In this document: positions 52,084 to 53,366 of the stretch, piece after piece
Layout of the letters: each line of letters opens with the position of its first letter
How positions within the stretch are numbered: position 1 is the first letter of the stretch
DNA from: Tomitella cavernea
GTDB lineage: Bacteria > Actinomycetota > Actinomycetes > Mycobacteriales > Mycobacteriaceae
Assembly (NCBI RefSeq): GCF_016599145.1
Contig: NZ_JAENKO010000031.1
Location: forward strand, 1-53,366
Reading direction: 5' to 3'
Length of the DNA stretch: 53,366 bases
The notes under the pieces: model-generated
The model's input: only the letters and a program-made list of their open reading frames with translations
Told to the model about the DNA's origin: nothing
Database searches by the model: none
Made by a program: the position numbers and the translations under genes

Positions 52084-53003
52084 GCCGTCGCCAGCTGCGC
52101 GGCGGTGGGCATGGCGGACTGCGCGCCCGCACCCGTCACCGCGAGCGCCGCCGCACGCACGGCCCAGCGCACCGCACCGTCCAGGGCCTCGCCACGCACG
52201 AGGGCGTCGGTGAGCGCCCCGCAGAACGTGTCCCCGGCACCGGTCGGGTCCACCACCGTCGGCACCCGCACCGCCGGCACGTGCACCCGTGTGTTCCCGT
52301 CCACGAGCAGCGCGCCGTCGGCGCCGAGCGTCACCACCACCGCGCCGGGGCCGCCCACGCCCGCAGCCAGCGCGGCGGCGTCATCGACGGTCCGCGGTTC
52401 GGGAGCCCCGGCGATCGCGCCGAGTTCGGAACGGTTGACGATGAGCACATCCACCCGCGCCATCACCTCCGGCGGCACCGACCGCACCGGCGACGGGTTG
52501 AGGATCACCCGGCCGCCGGCGAGCCGGACGGCCTCGACCACCGCCTCTTCCGGGATCTCCAGCTGGCACACGACCGCGCCCGCCCGTGCCAGCAGCTCCT
52601 GCGCCGCGCGCACGTGCGCTGCGGTGAGCGTGCTGTTGGCCCCCGGTGCGACGACGATCATGTTCTCCCCGGACTCGTCGACGACGATGAGCGCCGCCCC
52701 GGACCCGCTGCCGGCGGTGGAGCCGAGTTGGTCGACCTGCACGCCCTGCGTGGTCAGCGCTTCCCGGATGCGCCGGCCCGCCGGGTCGTCGCCGACCCTC
52801 CCGACCATCGCGACGCTGCGCCCCAGCCGCGCCGCGGCCACCGCCTGGTTGGCGCCCTTGCCGCCGACCGACTCGCCGGTGTCCCCGCCCAGCACCGTCT
52901 CCCCCGGGGCCGGCAGCCTGGGCACGTGCGCCGTCGTGTCGAGGTTCGCCGAACCGACCACCACGATCTCCGCCGCCTGTTCCCGGTGCACGTGCTCGAC
53001 CAT
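52080..53003 (-). CDS. rbsK: ribokinase (PfkB family)
   Basis: 307 aa. Phosphorylates ribose to ribose 5-phosphate. PfkB signature 1, GGKGANQAVAAARLG, and signature 2, DPTGAGDTFCGAL with the catalytic Asp, are intact; VVVGSANLDTTAHVPRLPAPGET opens the fold. ATG 53003 (MVEHVHREQ) follows AGGAGG at 8 nt. Downstream only a remnant of the transporter ATPase remains, so ribose would have to come from another transporter or from nucleoside breakdown. Confidence 0.93.
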   Translation of the reverse strand: MVEHVHREQAAEIVVVGSANLDTTAHVPRLPAPGETVLGGDTGESVGGKGANQAVAAARLGRSVAMVGRVGDDPAGRRIREALTTQGVQVDQLGSTAGSGSGAALIVVDESGENMIVVAPGANSTLTAAHVRAAQELLARAGAVVCQLEIPEEAVVEAVRLAGGRVILNPSPVRSVPPEVMARVDVLIVNRSELGAIAGAPEPRTVDDAAALAAGVGGPGAVVVTLGADGALLVDGNTRVHVPAVRVPTVVDPTGAGDTFCGALTDALVRGEALDGAVRWAVRAAALAVTGAGAQSAMPTAAQLATA

Positions 53004-53228
53004 GCGATGGGCCTCCTGGCTCACGCTGCGCGGCAGCTTCTCCGCGTCCGCACGGCGTTGGTTGACGGGGCGGCCGTAGTCAAACACGGATCCGGCACGT
53101 GCAAGTCCGACTCGCGCCACTACTCTTCGCCAGGGCCGGCCCCCTACGTCGCGCGCTGCGCCGATCACGTCACACGCGGGCACGGCCGATCATTGCCGGC
53201 CGCCCGGCACCGTTAGCCTGGAACGGAG

Positions 53229-53366
53229 ATGAATCCGAAGCAACCGCCGCCCGTCGGCGCCCCAGCATCACGCCGCCGCCGCGGTGGACGGCGGCGGCGC
53301 GGCCCGCAGGGGGCCTCCGGCGCACCGGAGGCGCCGCAGCGCGACGACGGCCCCGAGGCCACGGCA
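53229..53366 (+). CDS. start of an unidentified gene (runs off the right edge)
   Basis: 46 codons visible: MNPKQPPPVGAPASRRRR, then a Gly/Arg/Pro-rich low-complexity stretch. GGAG precedes the ATG, and TAGCCT (53214-53219) lies 9 nt upstream as a plausible -10. The basic, disordered N-terminus is too short and biased to identify; nucleic-acid-binding proteins often start like this. Confidence 0.5.
   Translation, partial: MNPKQPPPVGAPASRRRRGGRRRRGPQGASGAPEAPQRDDGPEATA

Noticed and set aside
1-53366. tRNA, rRNA, insertion sequences or prophage genes
   Set aside because: No cloverleaf-like run, transposase motif or terminal inverted repeats with target duplications were recognised by eye; a tRNA scan could confirm this.

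Overview
This is about 53 kb of chromosome from a high-GC actinobacterium of the order Mycobacteriales (Corynebacteriales), most likely a non-mycobacterial member such as a Tomitella, Gordonia, Dietzia or Rhodococcus relative. The assignment rests on gene order. From hemY-hemE through a DUF3000 gene, RNase D, dxs, an RNA methyltransferase, an APC permease, two TrkA genes, DUF3159, an OB-fold gene, DUF3710, dut, DUF3093, DUF4193, cei, suhB, ppgK and sigA, then yihY, DUF3039, DUF3099, sigB, ideR and a PAC2 gene, the layout follows the order I remember for M. tuberculosis Rv2677c to Rv2714. Species-level identity cannot be read from the sequence alone. No rRNA, tRNA, insertion sequence, prophage or CRISPR array was seen, so this is essentially core genome.

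Layout. 1-8.7 kb: heme synthesis (hemY partial, hemE), DUF3000, an HSL-type esterase, a wax ester synthase/DGAT, RNase D and dxs. 8.9-14.7 kb: RNA methyltransferase and APC permease in one operon, divergent from the ceoB/ceoC K+ uptake regulators, then DUF3159 and OB-fold genes. 15-21.8 kb: small hydrolase, DUF3710-dut, DUF3093, DUF4193, cei, suhB, ppgK. 22-25.3 kb: the principal sigma factor sigA, then a KhtT/KhtU-type K+/H+ antiporter. 25.3-33 kb: a small zinc-knuckle gene flanked by two tandem-repeat tracts, a DEAD/DEAH helicase, yihY, DUF3039, DUF3099, a methyltransferase and sigB with an ECF-type promoter. 33-39 kb: an acuC-patA lysine deacetylase/acetyltransferase operon placed between sigB and ideR, then ideR-galE. 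39-45.2 kb: DUF4192, a lipoprotein, PAC2 and a DUF3516 helicase. 45.2-49 kb: DUF5997, a membrane protein, an enoyl-CoA hydratase, a repeat array with about 30-bp spacing, and an HTH-less LysR-like protein. 49-53.4 kb: oxyR / ahpC-ahpD peroxide defence, a permuted papain-like enzyme, a small protein, a decayed sugar ABC ATPase next to rbsK, and the start of a further gene.

Themes. The window is dense in global regulation (sigA, sigB, ideR, oxyR, the AcuC/PatA pair) and in K+ and redox homeostasis (ceoB/C, KhtTU, AhpCD). Many genes have a TANNNT -10 hexamer exactly 6-7 nt before the start codon, which implies leaderless transcripts and fixes several starts. The least explained pieces are the periodic repeat array at 47.17-47.41 kb between two divergent leaderless promoters, the associated LysR-like/DUF5997 gene pair, the two minisatellites at 25.5 and 26.1 kb, and the rbsA remnant.
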